DNA of 64,000 bases from Diphasiastrum complanatum (lineage: Eukaryota > Streptophyta > Lycopodiopsida > Lycopodiales > Lycopodiaceae): positions 39,674,527-39,738,526 of the forward strand of contig CM055104.1 of the NCBI GenBank assembly GCA_029204225.1, in the 5' to 3' direction. The notes beneath the pieces are model-generated. The model made no database searches, was not told where the DNA came from, and worked only from the letters and a program-made list of their open reading frames with translations. Positions 34,481 to 46,338 of the stretch are shown piece after piece. The position numbers were made by a program, and so were the translations under genes. The stretch's first letter is position 1, and the number at the start of each line of letters is the position of its first letter.

Positions 34481-36092
34481 ACATTTGATACTCTGGAAGT
34501 CGAGCTTCTTCCTGAGATCACAAGATATCTACACAAAAGAAGTACATTCAAAAACTTGTAAGTTTGATAGAGAAGGTTTGGTACCTGTCCAAACTTCGAA
34601 TGGTGTTTTGTCTGAGAGACCTTTAGTAGGACATCTGTTCTGAATATAGGTTGATGTTGAAACAGCTTCAATCCAGAAGGACTTCAGAAGTGTCGCATGT
34701 GATAACATGTACTTTGCCGATTCAACTAAGGTTTTGTTCTTTCTCTTAGCAAGACCATTTGAGGTGAATAGGAGGTGATAGATTGTTCAATGCCATTGTT
34801 GAGGCAGTACTCCTTGAATTCAGTGGAGATGTATTCTCCCCTATTATTTGACCTCAGTGCTTTGATTTGTTTGCTTGTTTGATTCTCAACATGCTCTTTG
34901 GATTGTCTGAATTTGATGAAAGCCTCTGATTTCTGTTTAATGAAATAAATAGCTGTTCTTCTAGAGAATTCATCAATAAAGGTAATGAAGTACTTTGCAT
35001 ATAGTAATGAAGGAGTTTGCATAGGTCCACATATATCTATATGAACAACATCTAAAAGACATTTTGTTGCATGCCTATGACTCGATTTAAAAGAAATCCT
35101 AGTCTGCTTTCCAAAGATGCAGCTATGACAGACAGTTGACCTTACCAGAAGGATAGTCGAGATCAAGAACCATGGATTGTCTGCACATGTTCAAAATAGA
35201 TGCATAGTTCAAGTGTCCTAAGCGATGATGACATATTAATGCTTTATTGACAAGAACAGAGGTTTTCAAGACTTGACTAGACTTAAAATAACAATGTGCC
35301 AATACATAACTAATCATGCCTCTTGCCGAGTGTAAGGATCTTATTACTCCTATGAACAATTTTGCATTGATCAGATTCAAATTCTACCTTATGACCTAGA
35401 TCTGTATTTCTACTTACTGATAACAGATTTGGAGAGAGTTTAGGAACATATAAAACCTTTGATAGTAGTTTGAATTGATCATGCTAGAATCACAATCTTG
35501 TAGTACCTTCACCTTCAATAGTGTGAATACTATTGTCACCAAGATGAACAAATTTCTTTGTGATGTAAGGCGTGTAGGAGTTGAAAATCTCAGATTGATT
35601 GGTCATCTGTTGATTTGCTCCAGAGGGCAAGCTTGAAAGCAATGTCATGAATGTGTCTTGATCGTCTATGACTGATCCAATAACGGCCATCTATTGCAAG
35701 AGATTCTTAAACTAGTTAATGTGACTCTAAAGATAATCACCATTAGACATCTTGAATGTGAAGAATTTCCTTTGTAGATGTAACTTAGTAATTACATCCC
35801 TCACGTCATATAGTGAGTTTAGGATGTCCCAAACTTCTTTTGAAGTTTTAGCTTCAGCTATGTGTCCAATCTGTGTGTTTGATATACTGAGAATACTAAA
35901 CGCGAAAGCCTTACCATCTTTCAATTTCCACTTTGAGTCTTCTGTGTCATCTTCAGGTTTTACTTCTATACCTGTAACAACATCCCATAACTCGTTGGCG
36001 ATCATCAAGGTCTTCATCTTAAATTTTCACAAATGATAATTGGATCCATTCAGCTTGTCTGCGATAAGATCAACTTTATTTTGAGAATCCAT
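34481..36092 (-). pseudogene. Copia H gag-pre-integrase-integrase, decayed
   Basis: Start ATG at 36090-36092 (MDSQNKVDLIADKLNGSNY), then TGA at 36027-36029 where Trp is usual. Gag continues to about 35630 (WDILNSLYDVRDVITKLHLQ, DDQDTFMTLLSSLP). It is then joined directly to the end of the protease (FNSYTPYITKKFVHLGDNS), so the zinc knuckle and protease active site are deleted. Pre-integrase CHHRLGHLNYASI and integrase VHIDICGPM follow; the second acidic motif reads RSNNRGEY instead of RSDNGGEY. The integrase C-terminal part (KTPFEVWTGTKPSLSNLQVF) is in another frame near 34600. It ends at 34481 inside the DJ-1 exon. RT, RNase H and the 3' LTR are missing. Different lineage from A-G. Confidence 0.85.
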
Positions 36093-36323
36093 CTGGAACT
36101 TTGTCTGTCGATTGTATCGATGACGCTAAGATGTAGAGACGGCAACAATAGGAAATCAATTATCTGATACTGAAAGGTTGATAGAAACTGAATAGTTTGA
36201 TATCAATTTGATATCGCGAAATATATCAAGTATTAGAGCTTTTGCTCTGATATCGAAATAGTATTAGGCCCTCGTAGAGATCACAAGATACTATGATAGA
36301 ATGATCTGATAACATTTAGGTAT

Positions 36324-36335
36324 GCTCTGATACCA
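36324..36335 (-). promoter_or_regulatory. Primer-binding site of Copia H
   Basis: The reverse complement is TGGTATCAGAGC, a perfect initiator-Met primer site, directly next to the LTR end ...TTTCCAACA. The leader between it and gag is 36093-36323. Confidence 0.85.
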
Positions 36336-37551
36336 TGTTGGAAATAGGTAGATAATGGAATGCAAAAACTTCCTTATTCTAATGCATGACTACGCCTACC
36401 AAAAATTGATAAAGCAGTAGTGATGGAAATCACGTTCAATCTTTAGCAACTAACTTTTGCTAGATACTAAGTAACTACATAGTCAAACATAAAGTATTGG
36501 ATTCTCAAACAATTTCTATCAGTTACAAAGGCAATACAGAGATGCATGCATTTTGACACAAACTAAATGCAATAAGAAATTAGTATTGATTCAGAAAAAC
36601 AAGATCAAATGCTAATGAGTGCAAGACAATAGCGGATAGCAACTAAGCACTCTAAAGTTTTCTCTGAGTAACTGCGAATAAGTCTGAAATAAGCAACTAT
36701 GCTGATAAGCAATATTGCAATAGCAACTCTAAAATAAATTTCTAAAAGATTGAGCTATAATGCTCAAGAGGGTTCAAGCTTGAAAGCTTGATAGAGAGCT
36801 AACAATAATACTTTATGATTGTGAATGATCTGCTTGATGAGAGCGCATGAAGCGTCGTGTAATAACACTCAACTCCTTCACAATTCACAATAACATTTTC
36901 AGATCTTGATCATCGATAATGAGATGTATGAACAACTGATTTATACTAAGTAATTAGGTCGTCAAATGCGATTGCCAGTTGGCTGGAGTCCGCTCGTATT
37001 TATCCAGTTCTTCTTAGAAGTTGATTGTTGATAAGCGCTGAAAATTGGTTGTCTGCATAAATGAACTAAAATTGTCACTTTTGTAGAAATGAACTAAAAC
37101 TGCCACAAGCGATAGTGTCATAAAATCTCATTTCCTTAATATTGGGGTAGCTCCACACTTTGCCAGAGTCATTTCCTTAACATTTGAGGCACTTTGAAAA
37201 ATGTGAAAAATGCGCCTCTATAGTTTTACTCGCAATTTCGGACAGGCGAAAAATGCGAAAAGGTGACACTACATTTTTACACGTAATTCCTGACAGGCGT
37301 TGGTGTCGCAAAAATGCAAAAAATGTGACACTATAATTTTACTCGTAATTCTTGACAAGCAACACCTTCTGGATTGTAGAGAGCGAAAATGCGACACTGT
37401 TGTCAAACTCCGTGTATTTCTGCAGACTGTGTAAAATCACTTGTAATTCTGTAGACTGTATAAAAACATGAGAAAATTCGCAGAACTGGATAAACAATGG
37501 ATGAGGATTAAAGCTGATTAGTCGATTAGTGAGAAGAAGAATAATCCAACA
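36336..37551 (-). mobile_element. 5' LTR of Copia H
   Basis: About 1.2 kb. On the minus strand it starts TGTTGGATTATTC and ends CTATTTCCAACA, so its ends form TGTTGGA/TCCAACA inverted repeats. It contains three degenerate tandem copies of a 50-60 bp unit at about 37201-37362 (AAAATGCGA..., GACACTA..., TTTTAC-CGTAATT-, GACAGGCG). No second LTR is present in the window. Confidence 0.8.
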
Positions 37552-37899
37552 CTAATGTATATGACTTCTTTGGGCTCCTAGTAAAGGTGACAAGACTAAG
37601 TTAGATGGGAAAGTTCATCCTAAATGCACACAATAGCCATGCGATGTTTAAAGAGAGTACATAGTCATAGTTATAATAACTAATAAACTGAAACAAACCT
37701 TCATCAACTCCACTTCACTAGTAGAAATTGTGTTTCACTTGTGTGTGTGTGTGTGTGTGTGTCTCACACTCACGCATCAATGTTCCTCTTGATGAACACT
37801 TTACCTAGTTGTTTGTTTGAGCACAAGTCCCAAACATTTGAAGGATATTTCAATAGCACCTCTGTAGAAGTAGAATGCAAGACTAAGAAATACAATGCC
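37552..37899. other. Spacer with (GT)n microsatellite
   Basis: No coding motif. A (TG)n tract of about 11 units lies at 37740-37761, followed by TCTCACACTCACGC. Confidence 0.6.
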
Positions 37900-39575
37900 A
37901 CAACATTGCAAAATATAATCAACAAAAATAGCAAAGTCTAATATATATAATTTATGTACTTACATGCTTATACTTATATTTTATGTACTTATTAGATCTA
38001 GTATCACACAATCAACTGCAAACTTAAGACCTGCTATCTTAATGGATACGGCATTGATATGTCCATATGGCACGGTTGAAGTTTGACTAGCTAAATTTAG
38101 CCGATACTTGGGTAAAGCCACTTCTTGTATTTGGTGTGTAAATTTATATGTATATGCCTCACTATGATGAGATTATGAGATTTTTGTTCCCTCCCAAATC
38201 CCCAAAAAGTGAAATGTACTGCCAAAAGGTACAATAAAAAATGGGTTCTTTTTTGTACCACCAAACCATGCTTTTAGCCTCACTTGTATTTGGTGTGTAA
38301 ATTTATATGTGTATGCCTCACCATGATGAAATTATGAGATTCTTTCAAGAGCTAAGAGGATCGGAAAAAGTCATACATAGTTATTTATTTATTTTGGCAC
38401 TTACTAGAATTGTGACCAAACATGCAGGAACAAGACCAAATGTACTAAATAACTATAAATAAATGTAGTGATTTGTGTCAGACATACTCTTGAAATATGA
38501 CCAATTCATTATAAATGTGAGATTGCAAGCTTTCAACCATAAAATATGCGGATGTTGTCAATGAATGTATTGTAGTTTTGCAGTTCAATTACAGATGGTT
38601 GAAATTTCTCATCACCATGATATGATATTGTTGCATGATGTTCCCATGAATTTTTCAGAGAATAGATGCATCATTAGTCTTTACAATAGACCTAGCAAAT
38701 GAGAGAAGCTCTCAAGTCTAAACAATCTATTACAATTGAATCTAATCAAATATAAAATCAAGTATACGTAAGATTGCAAAGGATATGTGGCTATATCTAG
38801 ATTTCACTAGAAGAAAACATCATATGTATGTATGAAGAGGAGTGTATGTAATTGAAGTAGTTATCCAATTCTTTCCTAAGGCAAAAAGACTCCAATACAC
38901 TATCATCTTGGTTTTGAGATACTCTAGTGACATACTTTGTTTCCAACATATATAAAATAAATCATAAGTCTTCTAATACTTGTAAAAAATGTAGCAAATT
39001 ATCGTACTTAAGATTTGTTGTTCATATTGATAATTGATATTAGATTCAAAAGGCACATAAAATTGTTGAGATTACTAACTAGCTTAAAACCCGCAATTTT
39101 GAATTTTGGAACATTTATGAGAATCGTTGAAAATTATTATACATTTTAGTCATTCAACACAAGATTTATTATCAATTCTCAAAATCAAATTGTGCAATTT
39201 CTAAATGCATCTCATTAATGCATTGGATTGTGTCAACAGACACCCTGTTCAATTGAGTATATAAGGAATGCCAAAAGTTATAATTTGATGCAAGAATGAA
39301 GGTCGAGTGGGTAGAGACAATCATGCAAAATGGGAATAAGAACTAATATGGGCATAGAAACGAAATCTTGAGACATATTTATATGTGCTTGGGATTGATA
39401 TTGTCCTTAATCCCTAAGCATTTTGAAGATATGTATAGTGCATTTAAATTGGATGGAAAAAAAATCATGAATTTTACCTCATTACTAAACATATAGAATT
39501 TGAATCAAAACCACATGATTATTGAAAGGCATGGGCCAAAGTAGCCAATGAGGACCATAAGTGAATGACAATAAT
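37900..39575. repeat. Dispersed repeat, copy 2 (lacks the solo LTR)
   Basis: Same-orientation relative of 3386-5673. The uninterrupted site CATTTAAATTGG at 39441 shows the state before the solo LTR inserted in copy 1. It has its own change: a segment around CTTGTATTTGGTGTGTAAAT is duplicated (38122-38180 and about 38282-38340), with about 100 unrelated bases between. Confidence 0.8.
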
Positions 39576-39958
39576 AATATACATGCTTCTTCTGATTGGC
39601 TAACCTAGACTCTAAGTCTTGGTTTCTTTGATTAATTTCAAGAAGTTGCTTATTAGTGGCTTGAATTTGTTGGTATAATAGTTCAAGAGCTTGTGCCACA
39701 TTGGATGGGTTTGATAGACCAAATGTTGGGTTTTCATTGGTTTGATCCATTGGGGTTGCTTGTGTGTTTTCCTATTATGCAAATACAACAACAAGTGCTC
39801 AAATTAGAATGATAGAAATGCTTCAATTGTTACATCCAATGCAAATAAAAAGCATTTACTTCTATTCATTCAATCTTATTGTTTGTAAGCTCAATCCAAG
39901 CCTACTATTTTCAAGCTTATCTCAAGCTTAAGAGGAAAACAACATCAAGCTCTTGCTC
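39576..39958 (-). pseudogene. Retrotransposon gag N-terminus and leader fragment
   Basis: Minus-strand ATG at 39750 opens MDQTNENPTFGLSNPSN, followed by a Gln/Asn/Leu-rich, probably coiled-coil segment (LLYQQIQATNKQLLEINQ). Coding similarity stops at about 39580 at the border of the dispersed repeat. The bases 39751-39958 look like leader. This resembles the N-terminus of plant Gypsy gag proteins, but the assignment is tentative; no knuckle is present. Confidence 0.45.
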
Positions 39959-41746
39959 AGTCTAGGTATTGTACCTATGAGAAGGAACTGTTTGCAATTG
40001 TTCATTCCATGAAAATTTGGCGACATTATTTGTATGGAGCCAAATTTGAAGTTTTGACGAATCATCAGACTCTTCGATATTTTTGTGATGCTACAGATTT
40101 AAAGGGGAGGCAAGCTAGATGGGCAGAGCTGATGCAAATCTTTGACTTTTCTATACGTTATTGTAAAGGAAGTCAAAATACTCTAGTGGATGCTTTGAGT
40201 CGATTACCGGTTATTAATCAGTTGTGCTTTACTGTCATAGAACCGAAGTTGTTTCAGTCTCTTCAAGGACTATATGAGTCCGATCCTTTTTTTTGGAAAG
40301 TATTGGCAACAAGTATTTTTGGGGGTCGATTCAGGTTTGCAAGATTCCTCGAATCAGGGAAAGACTGAAACGGATTTCCTAATTCGAAACAGGATTTTGT
40401 TTCGTAAAGGAAATGTGTGTGTACCGGAGAATGACACTGTAAGGGCCCAAATCTTGCATGAGTGTCATGATAGTCCATGCACAGGACATTCGGGTATACA
40501 AAGAACACTTGACTTAGTTCGAAGGCAATTCTGGTGGCCTAAGATGAAAAGTCAGGTAGAGGCCTATGTACTTAAATGTACTAAGTGCCAGTTAAATAAA
40601 GCAAAGAGGCTAAAAGCTAGTGGCCTATTACATCCTATAGATATTCCTACTGGAAAGTGGGAAAGTATATCTATGGATTTTGTGGTCGGGCTTCCACTTA
40701 CAGGGAAGGGCCACTATTCGGTTTGGGTCATTGTTGACAGACTTACGAAGTTTGCTCAATTTATCCCAACAAAAACTATTGTTAAAGCTTCAGAACTAGC
40801 GCAACTGTTTGTTGAGAATCTTTTTTGACTGTACGGGCTGCCTTGCGATATTGTCAGTGACCGTGACCCAAAATTCACTAGGAATTTTTGGCAAGCAGTA
40901 TTTGAAAAGTTGGAAACAACTTTAAGTTTGAGTTCTACAGATCATCCAAAATCAGATGGTCAAACGGAAAGGACCAATCAGATGATGGAGGATATGCTTC
41001 AAGCATATGTGGGCCATCGACAGTCTGATTGGGAACAGTACCTTCCACTGGTGGAATTTGCATATAACAGTGCAAAACATTCAGCGACCAGATTCAACCC
41101 TTTCATGCTTATGTATGGTTTTCAACCTCGATCACCAATTAGTGTTGGCATGAAAAACCTACGGGTGCAAGCCGCAACTGATTTCCTTGCAGATATGCAA
41201 GAAATGTTACAGCTGGCTAAAGATAGCATAAGAAGTGCCCAGGACAGGGCAAGGCACTATGCTGATCTATCTCGGAAGCAAAAGGTATTCATGGTCAATG
41301 AATGGGTGTTTTTGAGAGTCCCTAGTCACTCTAGGGGCTTGAAAACTATTAAGTGTGCAAAGTTGGCACCTAGGTATTGCGGTCCTTTTAAGGTTATCCA
41401 AGTGATAAACAAGGTCGCATACAAACTAGAACTTCCAGCTAACGTTGGAATTCATCTTGTTTTCCATGTTAGTAAGTTGAAACCCTCGTTGGGGCTGGGG
41501 AGACCCTGGTCCCTAAGGAAGATCTAGTGGAACTTCTTCGTGATGAGTCTGTGAGTGGACCTCCTGAACCCGAGGCGATTGTTAATAGCCGAAAGAGAAC
41601 TATATGGAGTAGAGTGCTTCAAGAATTTTTAGTCAGGTGGAGGGACAAATCAGAAGAGGAGGATACTTGGGAAAATGAGGCTGATCTCCAGAAGAATTTT
41701 CCAAATTTTTCCCTACAAGGAAAAATTTAAGTTTAGGGGGAAGGAA
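39959..41746 (+). pseudogene. Chromovirus (Ty3/Gypsy) RNase H-integrase-chromodomain
   Basis: It starts inside RNase H (YEKELFAIVHSMKIWRHYLYG, then DALSRLP). After a frame change near 40330-40370 it continues with the integrase zinc-binding region (HECHDSPCTGHSG, CTKCQLNKA). The core has all three acidic positions: SMDFVVGLP, IVSDRDPKF and DGQTERTNQ. Lesions are TGA at 40826-40828 before LYGLP, where Arg (CGA) is usual in relatives, and a one-base shift near 41495. The last frame (41527-41730) ends in a chromodomain-like segment, EFLVRWRDKSEEEDTWE, which in this clade guides integration to marked chromatin. Protease and RT are missing on the left. Confidence 0.9.
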
Positions 41747-41768
41747 TGTTACATACCTATGTAACTAG
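41731..41768 (+). mobile_element. Polypurine tract and 3' LTR start of the chromovirus
   Basis: GTTTAGGGGGAAGGAA (41731-41746) is a polypurine tract. The LTR starts TGTTACATACCTATGTAAC at 41747 and is cut after about 22 bases by another Gypsy fragment. Confidence 0.75.
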
Positions 41769-42975
41769 CAGTGTGAATCCCAATTACGCCAAAGCAACTA
41801 AAGAGGATTTCGATAAGGCCGGATTCATCGAACCAATAGACCACGCTACCTGATTATCACTTATCATGGTTGTACCAAAGAAAAATGGGAAACTTTGTAT
41901 TTGCATTGATTATCGTAAGCTCAATGACGCTACAAAAAAGGACCCTACCTATTACCATTCTCGGACTTTGTCCTCGACACGGTAGTCAGGAATGAGGTCT
42001 ACTCCTTCATGGATGCTTATTCAGGGTATGTCAAATCTTCATCGCGTAGGTGGACCGATATAAGATGACGTTTATTACCGATTGGTGCGCATATGTATGG
42101 ATGAATGTGTCTTTCGGATTAAAGAGCGCACCGCCTACATACTAACGAGCGGCTAACCAGATGTTCAAGGAGTATTTGGATGAATTCATGAAGATTTTTC
42201 TTGATGATTTTAGCGTTTTCAGTAATCTGGCTACCCATTTGGAGAAACTTTGGAAGTGTTTTGAATGCTATAGGGTGTATGGTATTAGCCTTAATCCTAA
42301 AAAATGTTTGTTCATTGTGGCTTTAGGACTGATTCTAGGTTACATATGCATTGTTTCGAAGGCTGAAAAATTCAATCCCTGACCCTCAAAAGCTCAAAGC
42401 AGTGTTGGATATGTCTTAACCAAGCAACCCAAAGGACATCTTGGTATTTAATGGTAATTCTTAGTTCAACCGTTGCTTTATTCAAGACTATGGCATCGAT
42501 CACTAAGCTGATGAAGAAGGATGCATCATTTTCTTGGTGCCAAAAAGCTTGGGAGACTATGAAGTAGAAATTTTGATACCTCCAAGGTGGGATCTTGAAT
42601 TTCACGTTCACACGGACGCGATCTTGCAGTTGGTACGCATTGGATAAGTTTTGCCATTATTTATTGGGCAACAAATTTGTTTTCTATGTAAACCACATGG
42701 CTTTGGTAGCTTTGGTAAATAAACCATAGGTATCGGGAAGGATTGCCTGATGGTTATTGTTATTTTTGGAGTATGATTCGACTATGGTTTATAAACCCGG
42801 TTAGACTCATGGGTAGATGGATGGTTGGGTGTACCAATATTGGATTGTTGAGTGAGCTGGAGGGGTGTCTCAAGTTTGTCTTGCATTACCCGCCATGTCT
42901 TGGGTTTGAGCTATCTCCATGTTCGATTGCAAATGCTGCTCGCGCACACATCTAGATGCTACTACTTTGATGATT
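41769..42975 (+). pseudogene. Ty3/Gypsy RT fragment, second copy
   Basis: Same family as 24029-26703. It starts inside RT at NPNYAKATKEDFDKA, then VVPKKNGKLCICIDYRKLND, then KIFLDDFSVF with the DD box. RNase H is reduced to a short remnant. It ends with the shared tail 42842-42975. Many stops and frame changes. It abuts the chromovirus LTR remnant on its left. Confidence 0.85.
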
Positions 42976-43272
42976 TGTAACTCATCAGTAGAGATGCACA
43001 GAGGCAATTAGGTGGTCCTAGGCAGAGGGAGAGATTAGTTGAGGACGAACGATGTGCGGGCACAAGCAAGGGAGAGACAGCGAAGATGTAGATTACGACA
43101 GAAGGCTACCAAAGCATCTTCATCCGACGAGATTGAGCAACCACCAATCTCTAGCAGTCTTGCAGGTTTTGAATGGGTTGACGAGAGGCGAGCAGTGGTT
43201 CAGAGAGTGTTGTCTGATCAGATATTCATAGAGAAGGGATCAAACTCCCTCACTAAATCTGCAGCTGCATAG
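42976..43272 (+). pseudogene. Unrecognised basic reading frame
   Basis: A frame of 78 codons (43039-43272) with an Arg-rich segment RAQARERQRRCRLRQKA followed by a polar region. The frame extends upstream through stops. No family is recognised. It may be a degraded exon or chance. The bases before 43039 carry no motif. Confidence 0.25.
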
Positions 43273-43950
43273 TCTGGAGTCCTGTCGGGATTGGTGCAAT
43301 CATTGTCCAAGGTGAAAGATGGTCGTTAGTATCCAAACATGCAATCTTGAATGATGTAGTCAAGATAATACATAGCTTTATGAATTCAGAATATGATACA
43401 TGGAAAATGTGCGAGCAAGGTGAGCTAGCCTTTAACTGACTTTCTAATGTAATACAAAAGATCATCAACGGCACTTTTCTGAAGAACATTGACAACATAG
43501 GATGGAACAATGGGATAAAACACCAAGGAAAGACAGCATCGCAAATATTTGGAAATACTCTAGCCGAGATTGAACTCTGCAGTTCACCTTTCCATTCAGC
43601 AGGGAAGTATCATGAGCTAGACGTGACATTAAGGTGCATAAACATTGATAATATAAGCGAAAGACCTTCTCATCACGATTCTGTTATATCTTGAAGAGAA
43701 TGAACTATATAGCTTTTATTGTGTGTTTCAATCCACAAGTTTAAACAAACTTTTAAAGTAGCAACTATTGTGCACAATATATCAAGTATCATGAAACAAA
43801 TGCTATCGAGTCTTGTGTTTTACATGTCTTTTATGAAGTTCAAAATTTCTAGCAGGCAATAACAGTATCAAAACCATAATCTTACGGAATTTCCAGGCCA
43901 AATAATATTGAAACAGGGATCCGAGACTAAAACTACATGAACTATTGACA
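43273..43950. other. Non-coding stretch
   Basis: No recognised coding motif or repeat. Composition is less A/T-rich than in the retrotransposons. It may be the 3' flank of the minus-strand exon at 43951-44220. Confidence 0.4.
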
Positions 43951-44220
43951 CTAGAAGTCACTGGAAAGACTCAGGTAGAGCCCGCTTAAAGGCCCGTAAT
44001 TGTTGATTATAGTCACCTGCTCCGGATATTGCTGGGAGATTTCCAGCCAAGCCCTAATTCTAACCTGGCAATTCTTCACCAAACGATCAAGGCATCCAAT
44101 ATCTTGCAGATGAGCAGTGTCATTGCAATCCTTGATGACCTTCTTAGTGATAGCCTGGAAAGCCTCCAAGTCCCGCCTACTTGGGGAATCTTCGTAGACC
44201 CCATAAGCGCACCATGCCAT
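43951..44220 (-). CDS. Orphan terminal exon of an unrecognised host-type gene
   Basis: A minus-strand frame of 89 codons preceded by a good acceptor (TCTTGTTTGTAG just right of 44220) and ending in a stop at 43951-43953. The protein has an ordinary, non-repetitive composition (YGVYEDSPSRRDLEAFQAI, then RIRAWLEISQQYPEQVTIIN), as expected of a real exon. I do not recognise the family with confidence. No upstream exon was found before other repeats begin. It may be part of a real gene with long introns, or a duplicated fragment. Confidence 0.45.
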   Translation of the reverse strand: MAWCAYGVYEDSPSRRDLEAFQAITKKVIKDCNDTAHLQDIGCLDRLVKNCQVRIRAWLEISQQYPEQVTIINNYGPLSGLYLSLSSDF

Positions 44221-45256
44221 CTACAAACAAGACCGATACAGAGGTTAGTTACTTCTGCAACACCAATCAGTTTTTCAAAACCAATCGCATTCTCATAGCA
44301 ATTGTCAAGCAACCACAACCCAATTTCAAGAATCCCTCATCCCCAAATGCAATCGCAAAAGCTCACAACCCTCTGTACAGCCCTCCACAACCCTCAGCTA
44401 CAAAATAAAAAGGAAGCAACTACATACACCAAAGACAAGAAATCCATAAACCCCTTGACGTTAAACCCAAGAGCACTCTTGTAAATAAAAACTTCAGACC
44501 ATAGCACACAAGTCCCTGCTAAAGCCGCTTGCATTTGAGAAACCTTAACACAACACTTTCCAACAAGATTTTACTTGCAACAGGGGATAATAAAATTTGT
44601 TCCAACAAGCGCATGTGTCGCTCGCTAATTGACTCAAATTACAAGAAATTAGAAGAATGAAATCCCTACAAAAGCCTAAAACCCTCTACAACCCTCCACT
44701 ACAAAAGAAAACAGAGGCCTATGCATACACCAAAGAAAACAACTCACCAACCCCCTGATGAATCAATCAAGAGGTCAATGCTTTAACCAATGAACATGCA
44801 ATCTAAAATGGTGCAATTAGATGATGTAACTAATTCTCCAGATTGATTTGATGTGGAGATCAATCTTCTGCACACAAGGATGAGGGAGCAAGTTATCAAA
44901 GTGCTGAAACATATTTTGAATTGTTTGATTACTTTTGATAATGATCAAGCTCATAACATGTTTGCCAGGGAAGAACCACACTAAGGTGAAAATTTTGGTG
45001 GTTGTTTGTAATAGTATTAGTAGTATAAAAAGGGGGCCCTTTTCCGTCCCTCCAAGTTCATTCTATTTAAATGAAATCCAGAGTGTGCACCCCTACTTGC
45101 ATGGATAGAACTTCTCGCGACATTCTTTGTTTTTAAAAAAGCGAATACAAAGCCGCCATGTGTTTGGATCTGCTACAAGATGGGTCTGCCTAGCCTACCC
45201 ATGGGCCGAGAGGGATGGACAAAACTCCTTGGCCAAAGATGGCGGGCCCCAATATA
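44221..45256. other. Possible intron and upstream sequence with imperfect direct repeat
   Basis: No coding motif. Two related segments of about 100 bp, at about 44355-44460 and 44660-44760, share AACCCTCTACA-like and ACATACACCAAAGA blocks. A TATA-like TATAAAAAGGGGGCCC lies at about 45017-45032 with a short palindrome; whether it drives anything is unknown. Confidence 0.4.
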
Positions 45257-45580
45257 ATGAGAGGTCCCTTCGTCTTGAACCCTACACTACAAGAATTCAC
45301 CATGTTTAAGATCTCCTTAAGACCCCTGATTTACACTAATAATGGTCTTACAAAGTCTTAAAGAGCCTCCTAGACTACCAGTTTTACGAAAGTTTCTCTA
45401 GTACTTTTGAGGTAGTCTTTTTTTTTTTGCTAGTCTTAAGTCTAGTCTTATATTTTCACATGTTCCCAATGAACACACGTTCCCAAAGAATTGATAAGAC
45501 TAGATTTAAGACTTAATTATTTTAAGACTCAAAACAAACCAAGGCTTTTGAGGATCTCAATTCTTAGGACCTAAAAAAAA
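45257..45580 (+). mobile_element. CACTA-type transposon end, copy 1
   Basis: CACTACAAGAATTCACC starts at 45285, matching the En/Spm (CACTA) terminal motif CACTACAAGAA. Several short GTCTTA/TAAGAC-type motifs follow, like CACTA subterminal repeats. The first 75 bases or so, and the 28 bases before the motif, match 51499-51600. It is cut at 45580 by the truncated 5' LTR of Copia B. Confidence 0.65.
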
Positions 45581-46325
45581 AAATGCATCTATCATTTAGA
45601 TGAGTCATATAGGTTGTACATACCATTTCATTGAGATCTAGTGGCTAAAATGGCCAAAATCTAGTTTTCTAGCTATATGCCACTTGGCATCATTTTATTG
45701 GTAGGAAAAGCTATTTCACATGGATAGGAGTGATCTCACACGTGCAAAGGATTTCTCACATGTGTCAAAACATCAGTAGTAGGTGAGATCCAACTTGTAG
45801 TAGATATTTGTGCAAGTCCCTATAAATTAGGAAAATTGCCTAAAATCAAGGGAGGTGGCTATAAGCTAGGAAACTTGGTCCATGTGCCATATTGATGATT
45901 ATTGGTGGATCCTTTGATGAGTAGGCACTCTCACACGTGCCAAATCAGCCGAGTAAGCATCAGCTCTTGTGTATATATGGTGGCTCATTTGGCCATAATT
46001 GATATGGAAGCTAAATCTTGGTTTTGGAGCAATTCTAGTGTTTTCTTTCTATTTGTCTTGTGTTTTTATGCATTGATTGGGTTCTAAGCTTAGTATAATT
46101 TATTCTCAGCCTACTGTCTATACTCTGACAGGTTTTCACACGTGTTAAACCAGCAAGTACAAGTTTTGATCAATAATGATTGTTCTTGTTAGATTTATTC
46201 ATCTAGATTTGATCTAAATGCTATCTAATCTTGTGTAGATTGATAGGTTGATCTAATCTAACATCCAATCACACTTGTGGATCTGATTCAGATCTATTCT
46301 TGGTCCATTTTGTTGTACTTTGACA
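45581..46325 (+). mobile_element. 5' LTR of Copia B (first ~90 bp missing)
   Basis: It starts at AAATGCATCTATC, equal to position 50763 in the 3' LTR, and ends GTACTTTGACA. The two LTRs differ at scattered bases and small indels, a few percent by eye, so the insertion is not recent. It contains several CACACGTG/CACATGTG palindromes and CTATAAATTAGG as a TATA candidate (near 45830). Confidence 0.9.
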
Positions 46326-46338
46326 TGGTATCAGAGCC
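46326..46338 (+). promoter_or_regulatory. Primer-binding site of Copia B
   Basis: TGGTATCAGAGCC, an exact initiator-Met primer site, directly after the LTR. Confidence 0.9.
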
